Positions 27,243 to 36,217 of a stretch of 64,000 bases of DNA are shown piece after piece. Each line of letters begins with the position of its first letter. Position 1 is the stretch's first letter. The notes beneath the pieces are model-generated. The model ran no database searches. It was not told the DNA's origin and was given only the letters and a program-made list of their open reading frames with translations. This stretch comes from Solimonas sp040066175 (GTDB lineage Bacteria > Pseudomonadota > Gammaproteobacteria > Nevskiales > Nevskiaceae). The DNA is taken from NCBI RefSeq assembly GCF_040066175.1, contig NZ_JBEAAM010000020.1, positions 6,891 to 70,890 on the forward strand. Reading direction: 5' to 3'. Made by a program: the position numbers and the translations under genes.

Positions 27243-27920
27243 ATGCGTGCACTGGTCATCGAGGACGACGCCGCGCTGCGCGAACAGGTCGTGCGCTTTC
27301 TGGCCGAGGACGGCTTCGCGGTGGATGCCGCCGCCGACGGCAACCAGGGCGCCTACATGGCGGAGGAGTATCCCACCGACATTGCCGTCATCGATCTCGG
27401 CCTGCCCGGCGTGCCGGGCATCGACATCATCCGCCGCGCGCGTGCCAGCGGGCGCAAGTATCCGGTCCTGATCCTGACCGCGCGGGACGGCTGGCAGTCG
27501 AAGGTCGAAGGACTGGAAGCCGGCGCCGACGACTATCTCGTCAAGCCCTTCCACCGCGAGGAGTTCCTGGCACGCGTGCGCGCGCTGCTGCGCCGCTCCG
27601 GTGGCTGGGCATCGGCGCAGCTGGTCTCCGGCCCCTATGTCGTCGATCTCGGTGCCAAGACCGTCGCGGCCGACGGCAAGCCGGTGGAGCTGACCAGCTA
27701 CGAGTTCCGCGTGCTCGAACACTTGCTGACCCGCGCCGGCAAGGTCGTCTCCAAGACCGAGCTGACCGAGCACCTGTACCCGGAGAACGAAGAGCGCGAC
27801 AGCAACGTCATCGAGGTGTTCATCCGCCGCCTGCGCGCCAAGCTCGATCCGAACGGCCAGTACAACCCGATCACGACGCTGCGCGGCGCCGGCTACCGCT
27901 GGGACTTGCCGCGCAGTTGA
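27243..27920 (+). CDS. OmpR/PhoP-family response regulator
   Basis: ATG 27243 gives 225 residues: a receiver domain with acidic pocket IEDDA (E7, D8, D9), phosphoacceptor D51 (AVIDLGLPGVPG) and LVKPF Lys, followed by a winged helix (PVELTSYEFRVLEHLLTRAGKVVSKTELTEHLYPE, DSNVIEVFIRRLRAKL, GAGYRW). Sequence is closest to PhoP types. It should be phosphorylated by the kinase encoded 25 bp downstream and probably binds the TTCAG repeats at 26305-26320. The divalent-cation signal of classical PhoPQ is not shown for this pair. Confidence 0.93.
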   Translation: MRALVIEDDAALREQVVRFLAEDGFAVDAAADGNQGAYMAEEYPTDIAVIDLGLPGVPGIDIIRRARASGRKYPVLILTARDGWQSKVEGLEAGADDYLVKPFHREEFLARVRALLRRSGGWASAQLVSGPYVVDLGAKTVAADGKPVELTSYEFRVLEHLLTRAGKVVSKTELTEHLYPENEERDSNVIEVFIRRLRAKLDPNGQYNPITTLRGAGYRWDLPRS

Positions 27921-27945
27921 ATCGCCGAAGGCCGCGAGTCGGGCG

Positions 27946-29274
27946 ATGAACTCGCTGCGCGCACGCCTGCTCGCCGCCGCCGCGCTGTTGGTCGCGGCCT
28001 TCGGCAGTCTCGCCGGTCTGGTGCTCGAACGCGCGTTCCAGGGCGGTCTGCAGCAGGCGCAGCAGGACAAGCTGCAGACGCTGGTCTATTCCCTGCTCGG
28101 CGCCGCGTCGATCAACGCCGACGGCGACCTGACGATCGCGCTGGACGCAGTACCCGATCCGCGCCTGCGTCAGCCGTTGTCGGGACTGGAAGCGGCGCTG
28201 TTCAACGAAAGTGGACAGGTGATCTGGAGCTCGGCCGACTTCCTGCAACTGAGCACGGCGGAGATTCCGGAGGTCGGCGAATGGTCGTTCCACCGGCTGC
28301 GGGAACCCAACGCCTTCGCGCTGAGTTTCGGCGTGCGCTGGATCGACCTGGCCAAGGATCCGCGGCGCTACACAATCGTCGTGCTCGAGGATGCCGCCGC
28401 CTACGACCGCCAGGTGGCCGTGTTCCGCAGGACGCTGTGGATCTGGCTCGGGGCGATGCTCGGTGGCCTGCTGCTGGCCCTGCTGCTGCTGTTGCGCTGG
28501 GGACTCGCGCCACTGCGCCGACTCGGTCGGGAGCTCCACGACATCGAGGCCGGGCGCCAGGTGCAGATCCAGGGCAGCTATCCCGACGAGCTCGTGCCGC
28601 TGGCGCGCGACTTGAACGCGATGATCGTCAGCGAGCGCAATCAGCAGACCCGCTATCGCAATGCGCTGGCCGACCTCGCTCACACGCTGAAGACACCGCT
28701 GGCGGTGCTGCGCGGCCTGGCCGACGAAACCACGCTGCGCGCCGAACAGCGCGGACAACTGCACGAGCAGATCGACCGCATGCAGAAGATCATCGATCAC
28801 CAGCTCGGCCGCGCTGCCGCCGCCGGCACGCGCACGCTGACCGAGCCGGTGGCGCTCCGGCCGCTGGTGGACAAGCTGCTCGCCGCGATCGGCAAGGTCT
28901 ATGCCGACAAGTCGATCCGGCCGGAGAATGCGGTCGCCGACTCGATGCGGCTGCGTATCGACCAGGGCGATCTCTACGAGCTGCTCGGCAACCTGCTCGA
29001 AAACGCCGCGAAGTACGGCAAGGAGCGCATCCGCGTCAGTGCACTGACCGGACAGAAGCAGTGCCTGATCATCGTCGAGGACGATGGCAGTGGCTTCCCG
29101 CCCGGCGCGGAACAACTGCTGCTGCGCGGCGTGCGTGCCGACACGCACACGCCGGGTCAGGGTCTGGGTCTGGCCGCCGCCGCCGAGATCGTCCAGGCCT
29201 ATTCCGGACGGCTGCTGCTGGATCGCTCCGGACTGGGCGGTGCGAAGGTCGTGGTCGCCCTGCCCTTACGCTGA
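27946..29274 (+). CDS. PhoQ-like sensor histidine kinase
   Basis: The 442-residue product has TM1 near residues 8-27, a periplasmic sensor of about 135 residues, TM2 (LWIWLGAMLGGLLLALLLLLRW, 164-185), a short HAMP-like region, the H-box LADLAHTLKTPLAVLR (H246), the N-box ELLGNLLENAAKYG and Gly-rich ATP-binding segments DDGSGFPPG and GQGLGLA. HTLKTP is the PhoQ-type variant of the His motif. The periplasmic part has scattered acidic residues but no obvious PhoQ acidic patch. Its 3' end overlaps the convergent orn gene by 9 bases. Confidence 0.92.
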   Translation: MNSLRARLLAAAALLVAAFGSLAGLVLERAFQGGLQQAQQDKLQTLVYSLLGAASINADGDLTIALDAVPDPRLRQPLSGLEAALFNESGQVIWSSADFLQLSTAEIPEVGEWSFHRLREPNAFALSFGVRWIDLAKDPRRYTIVVLEDAAAYDRQVAVFRRTLWIWLGAMLGGLLLALLLLLRWGLAPLRRLGRELHDIEAGRQVQIQGSYPDELVPLARDLNAMIVSERNQQTRYRNALADLAHTLKTPLAVLRGLADETTLRAEQRGQLHEQIDRMQKIIDHQLGRAAAAGTRTLTEPVALRPLVDKLLAAIGKVYADKSIRPENAVADSMRLRIDQGDLYELLGNLLENAAKYGKERIRVSALTGQKQCLIIVEDDGSGFPPGAEQLLLRGVRADTHTPGQGLGLAAAAEIVQAYSGRLLLDRSGLGGAKVVVALPLR

Positions 29275-29823
29275 TCCGGGCACGCGCAGGAAGGTGCGCC
29301 GGTAGTACGCCAGCTCGGCGATCGAATCGCGGATGTCGTCCAGCGCGAGATGGCTCGATTCCTTGCTGAAGCCTTGCGCGATCTGCGGCGCCCAGCGCAG
29401 GCACAATTCCTTGACCGTGCTGACGTCGAGATTGCGGTAATGGAAATGGCGTTCCAGTGCAGGCATCCAGCGCGCCAGGAAGCGCCGGTCCTGGCAGATC
29501 GAATTGCCGCACATCGGCGACTTGCCGGGCGGCACCCAGCGCGCGAGAAACTCCAGGGTCAACGCCTGCGCCTCGTCTTCGCCGATGCGGCTCTCACGCA
29601 CCCGCTGCGTGAGACCGGAAGCACCGTGCTGACGGGTGTTCCACTCGTCCATCGCATCGAGTTCGGCGTCCGCTTGCTTGATCGCGATGACCGGCCCTTC
29701 GGCGAGGACCTTGAGCTGCGCATCGGTGACGATGGTCGCGATCTCGATGATGCGGTGGCGCTCCGGCACCAGCCCGGTCATTTCCAGGTCGATCCAGATC
29801 AGGTGACTGGGATCTGCACTCAT
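29266..29823 (-). CDS. orn: Oligoribonuclease
   Basis: The 185-residue product is a DEDDh 3'-5' exonuclease that degrades two-nucleotide RNA fragments to mononucleotides, including pGpG from cyclic-di-GMP turnover. The first catalytic motif is LIWIDLEMTGL (D12, E14); later ones include NLDVSTVKEL and SSHLALDDIRDSI with the catalytic His and Asp. Length and start are typical (E. coli 181). It is essential in many gammaproteobacteria. It is divergent from the cystathionine beta-synthase gene with a 74-bp gap. Confidence 0.97.
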   Translation of the reverse strand: MSADPSHLIWIDLEMTGLVPERHRIIEIATIVTDAQLKVLAEGPVIAIKQADAELDAMDEWNTRQHGASGLTQRVRESRIGEDEAQALTLEFLARWVPPGKSPMCGNSICQDRRFLARWMPALERHFHYRNLDVSTVKELCLRWAPQIAQGFSKESSHLALDDIRDSIAELAYYRRTFLRVPGSA

Positions 29824-29897
29824 GTCAAACGCTCGTTCGGTACGAGTAGTATCTTGGGACGACCGCCTGACGACGGCAAGACGCGCGGAGAACGACC

Positions 29898-31277
29898 ATG
29901 CACAGCGGCGCGGGTATCCTCGCGACCATCGGCAACACGCCGCTGGTCGAGTTGACGAAGTTCGATACCGGCCTGTGCCGGTTGTTCGTCAAGCTGGAGA
30001 ACCAGAACCCGACGGGCAGCATCAAGGACCGCATCGGTCTGTCGATGGTCGAGGCGGCCGAGCGCGAGGGCCGTATCCGTCCGGGCGCAACGCCGCCATC
30101 GACCCTGATCGAGGCGACTGCCGGCAACACCGGCCTGGGACTGGCGCTGGCAGCATCGCAGAAGGGCTATCGCCTGATCCTGGTGATCCCCGACAAGATG
30201 GCGCAGGAGAAAGTCCTGCATCTCAAGGCGCTCGGTGCCGAGTGCCGGATCACCCGCAGCGACGTCGGCAAGGGCCATCCCGACTACTACCAGGACGTCG
30301 CCGAACGGCTGGCGCGCGAGATCCCGGGGAGCTTCTACGTCAACCAGTTCGCCAATCCGGCGAATCCGCTGGCGCACGAAGCGACCACCGGGCCGGAGAT
30401 CTGGGCACAGATGGACCAGATGGTCGATGCCGTCGTCTGCGGCGTCGGCAGCGGCGGCACGCTCACCGGTCTGTCGCGCTATTTCGCCCGGGTCGCGCCA
30501 CACGTCGAGATGGTGCTGGCCGATCCGCTCGGCTCGGTGCTGACCGACGTCGTGCGCACCGGCAGCATCCAGAAAGAAGCCGGCAGCTGGCTGGTCGAGG
30601 GCATCGGCGAGGACTTCGTGCCGCCCAACTGCGATCTCGGCCGCGTGCGCAGCGCCTACTCCATCAGCGATGCCGACAGCTTCTTCCACGCGCGCGAGTT
30701 GCTGCGGCGTGAAGGCATACTCGGCGGATCGAGCACCGGCACCCTGCTCGCCGCCGCGCTGCGCTACTGCCGCGAGCAGACCTCGCCCAAGCGCGTCGTC
30801 ACCTTCGTCTGCGACAGCGGCAACAAGTATCTGTCGAAGATGTACAACGATGTCTGGATGTTCGACCAGGGGCTGCTCGATCGGCCCAGCGAGGGCACGC
30901 TGGTCGATCTGATCGTGCGTCGTTACGCCGAGGGCTCTGCGGTGACGGTGCGGCCGGACGACACGCTGCTGCTGGCTTACCGGCGCATGAAGCTGTTCGA
31001 CGTGTCGCAGGTGCCGGTCATGGATGGTGACCGGCTGGTCGGCATCGTCGATGAGTCGGACATCGTCCAGCACGTGCACATGGATCCCGCGCGCTTCAAG
31101 GACCGTGTCGATACCGCGATGGTCACGAAGCTGGAGACGGTGAGTCCGGGCGCGCCGATCGGCGAACTGATGCCGATCTTCGCCCGCGACCACGTCGCCA
31201 TCGTTGCCGATCAGGGGCGTTTCCTCGGCCTGGTCACCCGCATCGACCTGCTCAATTACCTGCGCAAGCAACTCTGA
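29898..31277 (+). CDS. Cystathionine beta-synthase with C-terminal CBS pair
   Basis: The 459-residue product is a PLP fold-type II enzyme (IGNTPLVELT; PLP Lys K43 in NPTGSIKDRIG; phosphate loop region GVGSGGTLTGLSRY; GGSSTGTLLAA) with two C-terminal CBS motifs (VTVRPDDTLLLAYRRMKLFDVSQVPVMDGDRLVG and VSPGAPIGELMPIFARDHVAIV). It is expected to condense serine and homocysteine to cystathionine in reverse transsulfuration, with the CBS pair regulating activity. It could instead act as a cysteine synthase; the domain pattern favours the former. A PLP enzyme of Cys/Met metabolism is two genes downstream. Confidence 0.9.
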   Translation: MHSGAGILATIGNTPLVELTKFDTGLCRLFVKLENQNPTGSIKDRIGLSMVEAAEREGRIRPGATPPSTLIEATAGNTGLGLALAASQKGYRLILVIPDKMAQEKVLHLKALGAECRITRSDVGKGHPDYYQDVAERLAREIPGSFYVNQFANPANPLAHEATTGPEIWAQMDQMVDAVVCGVGSGGTLTGLSRYFARVAPHVEMVLADPLGSVLTDVVRTGSIQKEAGSWLVEGIGEDFVPPNCDLGRVRSAYSISDADSFFHARELLRREGILGGSSTGTLLAAALRYCREQTSPKRVVTFVCDSGNKYLSKMYNDVWMFDQGLLDRPSEGTLVDLIVRRYAEGSAVTVRPDDTLLLAYRRMKLFDVSQVPVMDGDRLVGIVDESDIVQHVHMDPARFKDRVDTAMVTKLETVSPGAPIGELMPIFARDHVAIVADQGRFLGLVTRIDLLNYLRKQL

Positions 31278-31283
31278 GGCGTC

Positions 31284-32135
31284 ATGCACGAAACCATCGC
31301 CGTCGTTTTCGATTTCGACGACACGCTGGCGCCGGATACCACGACCGGCTTTCTGCGTCACAGCGGCATGGTGGATGTCGGCCGTTTCTGGAAGGAGGAT
31401 GTCGATCCGCTGATCACGCGCGCCGACTGGGATCCGGTGCCGGCCTATCTGTACCGGATGATCGAGGCGGGCCGCGCCGGCCGCATTCCGCCGATCACGC
31501 GCGAGCGGCTCGCCGACTGGGGCCGGCGCGCACCGCTGCATCCCGGGGTCGAGACCCTGTTCGCGCGCCTGCGTCAGGCCGCACACGACGCCAACTCGCG
31601 GGCCAAGATCGAGTTCTACGTGATTTCCAGCGGCATCGGCGACGTGCTGCGCGGCACGCGCATCGCGCACGAATTCACCGACATCTGGGCGTCCGAGTTC
31701 CACTACGACGACAGCGGCGCGGCGGCATTCCCGCGCCGCGTCATCAGCTTCACCGACAAGACGCGCTACCTCTTCCACGTGCAGAAGGGCCTGGTCGGTG
31801 CGGCCCATCGCGGCAAGCCTTTCGAAGTCAACCGCAAGCTGCCGTCGGACCAGATCCGCGTCCCGCTCCGGCAGATGATCTTCGTCGGCGACGGCTATAC
31901 CGACATTCCCTGCTTCTCGCTGCTCAAGCAGCACGGCGGGATGCCGATCGCCGTCTATGACAAGCACCGCGAGGACAAGTGGGGCAACGCGTTCCAGTTC
32001 GTGCGCGACGGCCGCGTCGCCAACCTGCACTCGGCCAATTACGCGGAGGATTCCGACCTCTCCACCTTCCTCGTCATGGCCGTGCGCAGTCTGGCCACTG
32101 ACGTGGCGCTCGCCGCCCGGACCTACCAGGGGTGA
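31284..32135 (+). CDS. HAD-superfamily hydrolase
   Basis: The 283-residue product starts 6 bp after the cystathionine beta-synthase gene. Catalytic motif I is VFDFDDTLAP (D10, D12), motif II is VISSG, and motif IV is FVGDGYTDIPCF. It is larger than minimal phosphatases because of an alpha-helical cap between motifs I and II (WDPVPAYLYRMIEAGRAG). The substrate cannot be read from sequence; its place between two transsulfuration genes invites, but does not prove, a role in sulfur-amino-acid metabolism. Confidence 0.85.
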   Translation: MHETIAVVFDFDDTLAPDTTTGFLRHSGMVDVGRFWKEDVDPLITRADWDPVPAYLYRMIEAGRAGRIPPITRERLADWGRRAPLHPGVETLFARLRQAAHDANSRAKIEFYVISSGIGDVLRGTRIAHEFTDIWASEFHYDDSGAAAFPRRVISFTDKTRYLFHVQKGLVGAAHRGKPFEVNRKLPSDQIRVPLRQMIFVGDGYTDIPCFSLLKQHGGMPIAVYDKHREDKWGNAFQFVRDGRVANLHSANYAEDSDLSTFLVMAVRSLATDVALAARTYQG

Positions 32136-32151
32136 GCGGGCACGGCCTTGT

Positions 32152-32213
32152 GAATGTCCAGTGGACATTCGCGGTGACCGCGAACGCCCGGCCATGGATG
32201 GCTGGGCCGGGCG
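32152..32213. promoter_or_regulatory. Stack of three inverted repeats upstream of the Cys/Met PLP enzyme gene
   Basis: A perfect 19-bp palindrome (GAATGTCCA-G-TGGACATTC, 32152-32170) is followed by CGCGGTgACCGCG (32170-32182) and a hairpin with a 9-bp GC stem CGCCCGGCC/GGCCGGGCG (32185-32213). The last could end the upstream transcript; the first has the form of a repressor operator. No riboswitch consensus is recognisable. Confidence 0.55.
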
Positions 32214-32265
32214 ATCCAACAGACATAACGTCGCGCCAGGGACGGCGTCACCCAGGTAGACAGAT

Positions 32266-33432
32266 ATGAGCCACAGCAAGAACCAGGGATTCTCGACGCG
32301 CTGCATCCACGCCGGCCAGGCACCCGACCCGACGACCGGCGCGATCATGCAGCCGATCTACGCCACTTCGACCTACGTGCAGGACAGCCCCGGGGTGCAC
32401 AAGGGCTACGAGTATTCGCGCACGCACAATCCGACACGCTTCGCCTATGAGCGCTGCGTCGCCGACCTGGAGGGCGGCACACGCGGCTTCGCGTTCGCGT
32501 CCGGCATGGCGGCCACGGCGACCTTCCTCGACGCGCTCGACAGCGGTGCGCACGTCATCGCCTCCGACGACATGTATGGCGGCACCTACCGCCTGTTCGC
32601 GCGCGTGCGCGAGAGGAGTGCCGGTCTGACGTTCAGTTACGTGGACATGCGCGACCCGGGAAATATCGAGGCCGCGATCACGCCGCAGACGCGCGCGATC
32701 TGGGTCGAGACGCCCAGCAATCCGATGCTCAAGCTCGCCGACCTGTCGGCGATCGCGGCGATTGCGCACCGTCGCGGCCTGATCGCCGTGGCCGACAACA
32801 CCTTCGCCAGCCCCTGTCTGCAGCGTCCGCTCGAACACGGTTTCGACGTGGTGATGCACTCGGCGACCAAGTACATCAATGGCCACTCGGATGTCGTCGG
32901 CGGCCTGCTGATCGTCGGTGGCAACGCCGAACTGGCCGAGCGCCTGCGCTTCCTGCAGAACGCGGTGGGCGCCGTCGCCGGTCCCTTCGACAGCTTCCTC
33001 GCGCTGCGCGGCGTCAAGACGCTGGAGGTGCGCATGCAGCGGCATTGCGAGAACGCGCTGGCGCTGGCGCAGTGGCTGGAGCATCACCCGAAGATTGCGC
33101 GCGTGCACTACCCCGGCCTGGTCTCGCATCCGCAGCACGCGCTGGCGCAGCGGCAGATGCCACACGGCTGCGGCGGCATGATCACGATCGAGCTCAAGGG
33201 CGGCCTCGACGATGCGCGCCGCTTTCTCGAACGCTGCGAGCTGTTCGCCCTGGCCGAGTCGCTGGGCGGTGTCGAGAGCCTGATCGAACACCCGGCGATC
33301 ATGACGCACGCCAGCGTGCCGGCGGCGACCCGCGCGGCGCTGGGGATCAGCGACACGCTGTGCCGCCTGTCGGTCGGCATCGAGAACTTCGAGGACCTGC
33401 GCGCCGACCTCGACCGGGCGCTGCGGGCGTAA
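32266..33432 (+). CDS. Cystathionine gamma-synthase/gamma-lyase family PLP enzyme
   Basis: The 388-residue product belongs to the Cys/Met-metabolism PLP family: opening FSTRCIHAGQAPDPTTGAI, YSRTHNPTR, and PLP Lys K202 in MHSATKYINGHSDVVGG; C-terminal SLGGVESLIEHPAIMTH. It acts either forward (O-succinylhomoserine plus cysteine to cystathionine) or as cystathionine gamma-lyase. Because a cystathionine beta-synthase is nearby, gamma-lyase (reverse transsulfuration) is favoured but not certain. It is preceded by strong inverted repeats that may carry its control. Confidence 0.9.
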   Translation: MSHSKNQGFSTRCIHAGQAPDPTTGAIMQPIYATSTYVQDSPGVHKGYEYSRTHNPTRFAYERCVADLEGGTRGFAFASGMAATATFLDALDSGAHVIASDDMYGGTYRLFARVRERSAGLTFSYVDMRDPGNIEAAITPQTRAIWVETPSNPMLKLADLSAIAAIAHRRGLIAVADNTFASPCLQRPLEHGFDVVMHSATKYINGHSDVVGGLLIVGGNAELAERLRFLQNAVGAVAGPFDSFLALRGVKTLEVRMQRHCENALALAQWLEHHPKIARVHYPGLVSHPQHALAQRQMPHGCGGMITIELKGGLDDARRFLERCELFALAESLGGVESLIEHPAIMTHASVPAATRAALGISDTLCRLSVGIENFEDLRADLDRALRA

Positions 33433-33466
33433 ACTGGATGCCCCGAACCGAAATGGAATTCCGACG

Positions 33467-33802
33467 GTGTCCGAACTGAGCAAGAAGAAATGCGTGCCCT
33501 GCGAGGGTGGCGTGCCGCCGCTCGACCTGGCTGCGGCGACGACGCTGAAGAACCAGTTGCACACGCGCTGGAAGCTGGTGCAGGACGGCAAGGCGCTGCA
33601 GGCTGCATTCAGCTTCGACAACTACTGGCAGACCACCGCCTTCGTCAACGCGGTCGCGTGGATCGCGCACACGCAGGACCACCATCCCGACATCCGCTTC
33701 GGTTACAAGGAAGCGACGGTGCATTACTGGACGCACGCGGTCGATGGCCTGACCGAGAACGACTTCATCTGCGCGGCGAAGATCGACGAACTGCTGGCCT
33801 GA
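33467..33802 (+). CDS. phhB: Pterin-4a-carbinolamine dehydratase
   Basis: GTG 33467 gives 111 residues. The family motif is the HHPDIRF segment followed by YWTHAVDGLTENDF, with the catalytic His residues; WKLVQDGKALQAAFSF is the opening. It regenerates tetrahydrobiopterin after aromatic amino-acid hydroxylation; no phhA is adjacent. It converges on recR with 2 bp between the stops. Confidence 0.92.
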   Translation: MSELSKKKCVPCEGGVPPLDLAAATTLKNQLHTRWKLVQDGKALQAAFSFDNYWQTTAFVNAVAWIAHTQDHHPDIRFGYKEATVHYWTHAVDGLTENDFICAAKIDELLA

Positions 33803-33804
33803 CG

Positions 33805-34404
33805 CTAGACCGCGGTGCGCCCCGACAGCGCGTGCGCCAGCGTGCCGGCATCGACGTACTCGAGTTCTCCGCCCATCGGCACGCCGTGGGCGATGCGCGT
33901 GACCTTGATGCCGCGCGGTTTGGCCATCTCGGCGATGTAATAGGCCGTCGCTTCGCCTTCGACGGTCGGATTGGTTGCGATGATCAGCTCGCGTACCCAA
34001 CCTTCGTCGAGCAGTGTAGCGAGCTGCGGCAGGCCCAGTTCATCCGGGCCGATGCCTTCGATCGGTGACAGGCGGCCCATCAGCACGAAGTAGCGGCCGC
34101 GATACGGCGTGTTGTGCTCGATGGCGACCAGGTCCGCCGGCCCTTCGACCACGCACAACTGGCCGCTCTCGGCGCGCTGCACGCTGCAGTAGCGGCAGGC
34201 GCCGTCCTCGCAGAACATGCGGCAGGTCGGGCAGCGGCCGATGCCGTCCAGCGCTTCGGCCAGTACGCGGCTCAGCCGCCGCGCGCCGTCGCGCTCGCGC
34301 TCGAGCAGGTGGAAGGCCATGCGCTGCGCGGACTTGGGACCGACGCCGGGCAGGCAGCGCAGCGCTTCGATCAGCTGATTCAGGCGTGGGGAATAGACGC
34401 TCAC
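33805..34404 (-). CDS. recR: Recombination protein RecR
   Basis: GTG 34404 gives VSVYSPRLNQLIEALRCLPGVG and 199 residues, matching RecR (201 in E. coli); the open frame upstream adds Arg/Pro-rich residues unlike RecR. The Cys4 zinc finger (C58, C61, C70, C73), the Toprim domain (CVVEGPADLVAIE, GEATAYYIAEM) and an N-terminal helix-hairpin-helix (LPGVGPKSAQRMA) are seen. It works with RecO and RecF in gap repair. dnaX and the YbaB gene, often just upstream, are not here. Confidence 0.95.
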   Translation of the reverse strand: MSVYSPRLNQLIEALRCLPGVGPKSAQRMAFHLLERERDGARRLSRVLAEALDGIGRCPTCRMFCEDGACRYCSVQRAESGQLCVVEGPADLVAIEHNTPYRGRYFVLMGRLSPIEGIGPDELGLPQLATLLDEGWVRELIIATNPTVEGEATAYYIAEMAKPRGIKVTRIAHGVPMGGELEYVDAGTLAHALSGRTAV

Positions 34405-34458
34405 GGCGGTTGGACGGTCAACGCGGCCGCATAGCATAGCGGCCCGCTCGGACCGGGT

Positions 34459-36168
34459 TCATGGCGCGAACGGCGGCGGATCGTCCTTCGGCGTGGTCTG
34501 CGTGCCGGCGACCAGGCGGTTGCTGCCGGCGGCGACTTCGAACGCGATGCCGAACTGCTCGGCGGCGCCGGCCTGCTCGATGCTGTCCACGTACCAGTGC
34601 TCGCCGACCAGCCGCTGCGGCGTCAGATCGAGCAGCAGATAGCCCTTCTGCGCGAGATCGACGTACTTGATGTGCGGATTGTTCGGCCGGATCACGTCGG
34701 CGATCGCATTGAGCTGTTCGAGCCCCGGCGAAGTGATCGAGGTGGCGACGAATTCCACCGCGAGCGAGCCGCTGCCGGTCAGCGGGTTGTAAGCCAGCGG
34801 ATTGTTCGGATCGGGCGTGATGTCCATCGCCCACGAGGTATGGATGTCCCCGGTGAGCACGACGACGTTGTCCACCTTGGCCCCGCTGCTGCCGTCGATC
34901 ATCGCATAGACCCGCTCGCGCGCCCGCGGGTAGCCGTCCCACTGGTCCGGGTTCAGGTACAGGCTCGTGCCGAGCGCATTGGGCGCGCCGACGACCTTGA
35001 GCTGACCGAACATCACCTGCTGGCCGAGCAGCTTCCACGTCGCACTCGAAGACTGCAGCTGCTGCGAGAGCCATTGCTCCTGCTCCGGTCCAAGCAGCTG
35101 GCGGTCGGCGGCGGCCACTGCGCCGGCGTCGGGGAAGACCGCGATCGCCGACGGCAGCGGCGGTGGCGCCTGGACCAGCGGCGTGGCCTGCTCGCTGCGC
35201 GCCAGCAGACGGGTTTCGGTCATGATCAGGTCGGCCAGGTCGCCCAGCGCGAAACGCCGGTAGCTGGCGCGACGGTCGGCGCTGACCGGCCGGATCGGCA
35301 GCCACTCGTAGAACGCCTGCAAGGCCACGCCGACGCGTGCGTTCCAGTCGCCCTCGTCGCCGTTCTCGTTGTGGTTGACCGCCCCTCCCATCCACGAGTT
35401 GTCGGCCGTCTCGTGATCGTCCCAGACGTTGATCATCGGATGCTGGCGGTGCAGTGCCTGCAGGTCGGGATCGCGCCGGTACTGCGCGTAGCGTGTGCGG
35501 TAATCGGACAGCGTGAGGATCTCGGTCGGCGGCTCGTAGCGGCGGAAATCGCCGTACACCTCCTTGCCGTCGTCGCCGGAGCTGTACTCGTAGATGTAGT
35601 CGCCCAGATGCACGACCAGGTCGAGGTCCTGCCGCTCGGCCAGGCGCCCGTAGGCATTGAACAGGCCGTGCGCGTAGCTGGCGCAGCTGACCACGCCGAT
35701 GCGCAGGCGATCGACGCTGCCGACCGGCAAGGTGCGCGTGCGGCCCACCGGCGACTTCATGCCCGAGGACTCAAACTGGTAGTAATAGCTCGTGCCCGGC
35801 TGCAGCCCGGTGACATCGACCTTGACGGTGAAGTCGCGCGCCGCGTCGGTTTCCACTGACCCGCTGCGCACCGCCTGCGTCAGCTGCGGATCGGCGTACA
35901 CGCCGTAGTTCACCGTCACGCGCCCGCTGTCCAGGCCGCTGACCCGCGTCCACAGCATGACACGGTCGGCGAGTGGATCACCGCTGGCCACGCCATGCAG
36001 GAACTGCAGCGGCTGGCCACCACCGCCAGCCGGCGTCTCGCTGCGCGATCCGCAGCCGGGCAACAGTGGCAGCACACCCAGCGCCGCCGAGCCCAGGCCG
36101 GCCCGGCGCAGGAAATCACGTCGCGTGAGCGCAGTGCGGCGGCGGTTGGTTCGGCGGGGTCCGGCCAT
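34459..36168 (-). CDS. phoD: PhoD-family alkaline phosphatase, Tat-exported
   Basis: ATG 36168 gives 569 residues with a twin-arginine signal (LTRRDFLRRAGLG) and LPGC after the hydrophobic stretch, so it may be a lipoprotein. The metal-binding motifs of PhoD are visible: HLGDYIYEY, WDDHETADN and LTGDIHTSWA, and the PhoD N-terminal domain opening FLHGVASGDPLADRVMLWTR. PhoD is a calcium/iron phosphodiesterase and phosphomonoesterase that releases phosphate outside the cytoplasm. A frame extending further upstream crosses ppsR and is not used. No Pho box was recognised in the 49 bp between it and ppsR. Confidence 0.93.
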   Translation of the reverse strand: MAGPRRTNRRRTALTRRDFLRRAGLGSAALGVLPLLPGCGSRSETPAGGGGQPLQFLHGVASGDPLADRVMLWTRVSGLDSGRVTVNYGVYADPQLTQAVRSGSVETDAARDFTVKVDVTGLQPGTSYYYQFESSGMKSPVGRTRTLPVGSVDRLRIGVVSCASYAHGLFNAYGRLAERQDLDLVVHLGDYIYEYSSGDDGKEVYGDFRRYEPPTEILTLSDYRTRYAQYRRDPDLQALHRQHPMINVWDDHETADNSWMGGAVNHNENGDEGDWNARVGVALQAFYEWLPIRPVSADRRASYRRFALGDLADLIMTETRLLARSEQATPLVQAPPPLPSAIAVFPDAGAVAAADRQLLGPEQEQWLSQQLQSSSATWKLLGQQVMFGQLKVVGAPNALGTSLYLNPDQWDGYPRARERVYAMIDGSSGAKVDNVVVLTGDIHTSWAMDITPDPNNPLAYNPLTGSGSLAVEFVATSITSPGLEQLNAIADVIRPNNPHIKYVDLAQKGYLLLDLTPQRLVGEHWYVDSIEQAGAAEQFGIAFEVAAGSNRLVAGTQTTPKDDPPPFAP

Positions 36169-36217
36169 GTTCGGTCTCGTCGGTGGGACTGCGATATTAC
36201 GGCAGAGCAGCGGGATT

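Noticed and set aside
32152..32213. Possible SAM or SAH riboswitch ahead of the Cys/Met enzyme
   Set aside because: Only stacked palindromes are seen; none of the conserved core sequences of those riboswitches as I know them is present.
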